DNA from: Pseudomonas mohnii | GTDB lineage: Bacteria; Pseudomonadota; Gammaproteobacteria; Pseudomonadales; Pseudomonadaceae | DNA: 64,000 nucleotides | Direction of reading: 5' to 3' | Assembly (NCBI RefSeq): GCF_900105115.1 | Contig: NZ_FNRV01000001.1 | Coordinates: 5,583,501 to 5,647,500 of the forward strand | In this document: in pieces, positions 61,795 through 64,000 of the stretch | How the letters are laid out: every line of letters starts with the position of its first letter | Position numbering within the stretch: the stretch's first letter is position 1 | Position numbers and translations under genes: made by a program | The notes under the pieces: generated by a model | Seen by the model: the letters and a program-made list of their open reading frames with translations, nothing else | The model's database searches: none | Told to the model about the DNA's origin: nothing

Positions 61795-61828
61795 CCCTGT
61801 GGGAGCTGGCAGGCCAGCTCCCACAGGG
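61795..61828. repeat. REP-like hairpin
   Basis: Perfect 16-bp arms (CCCTGTGGGAGCTGGC) around AG, followed by GTTTT. It could slow transcription between idh and nudJ. Confidence 0.88.
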
Positions 61829-61850
61829 TTTTGAGTCGATCATAAATCCC

Positions 61851-61886
61851 AAAAACACAAACCCCGGCACGGGGCCGGGGTTTGTG
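61851..61886 (-). terminator. Rho-independent terminator of idh
   Basis: Stem CACAAACCCCGGC (61856-61868) with GCCGGGGTTTGTG (61874-61886), loop of five bases, then UUUUU on the minus strand. Confidence 0.92.
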
Positions 61887-61901
61887 ATGTTCCTTGCAGC
61901 C

Positions 61902-64000
<2,099 letters not shown>

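Overview
The window is a 64 kb piece of a Pseudomonas chromosome, most likely from the P. fluorescens group. The grounds are a fused nuoCD gene inside a complete nuoA-N operon, a monomeric NADP isocitrate dehydrogenase (partial, at the right edge), the order nuo - aceA - secretin-like protein - GNAT - roxA - purB - hflD - mnmA - nudJ - idh (as I recall it from the P. aeruginosa PA2624-PA2649 region), and at least fifteen REP-type hairpins, many in head-to-head pairs. Almost all of it is dense, GC-rich core-type sequence. One low-GC, low-density stretch (about 49.8-53.4 kb) looks like accessory DNA.

Left part (1-9.1 kb): leucine/isovalerate catabolism. The first codons of liuA, an acyl-CoA synthetase, liuE (HMG-CoA lyase) and the MerR-type regulator gene liuR, with three matching LiuR-type operators. 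Then come a divergent LysR regulator/acyl-CoA dehydrogenase pair, an unusual periplasmic binding protein fused to an OmpA domain, and xthA.

9.2-25.1 kb: a GNAT acetyltransferase, tamA-tamB (outer-membrane assembly), a MarR-OMF-EmrA-EmrB tripartite efflux operon with twin operators, lpxH-ppiB on the minus strand, and glnS-cysS on the plus strand.

25.1-34.5 kb: uppP, a sigma-54 enhancer-binding regulator, and a six-gene ABC uptake operon resembling the rhizobial glycerol system GlpSTPQV, including the small DUF2160 membrane protein. It is preceded by a near-consensus sigma-54 promoter and an array of six TGTTCA hexamers. Its two ATPases differ in complementary motifs, which predicts one normal and one degenerate ATP site.

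34.6-49.8 kb: the complete nuoABCDEFGHIJKLMN complex I operon on the minus strand, with a promoter candidate abutted by a perfect 9-bp inverted repeat.

49.8-55.3 kb: an insertion-like region. A decayed copy of the 3' end of aceA plus its terminator (50181-50484) lies about 3.3 kb from the intact aceA 3' end. Between them are a truncated FAD oxidoreductase gene and a DHA2-type MFS exporter. This arrangement, a displaced gene end flanking cargo, is the most unusual feature in the window.

55.3-64 kb: aceA regulatory region, a short secretin-domain protein, then housekeeping genes (GNAT, roxA, purB, hflD, mnmA, nudJ, idh), all on the minus strand. Starts were chosen by ribosome-binding site and family alignment from memory; no database search was possible.
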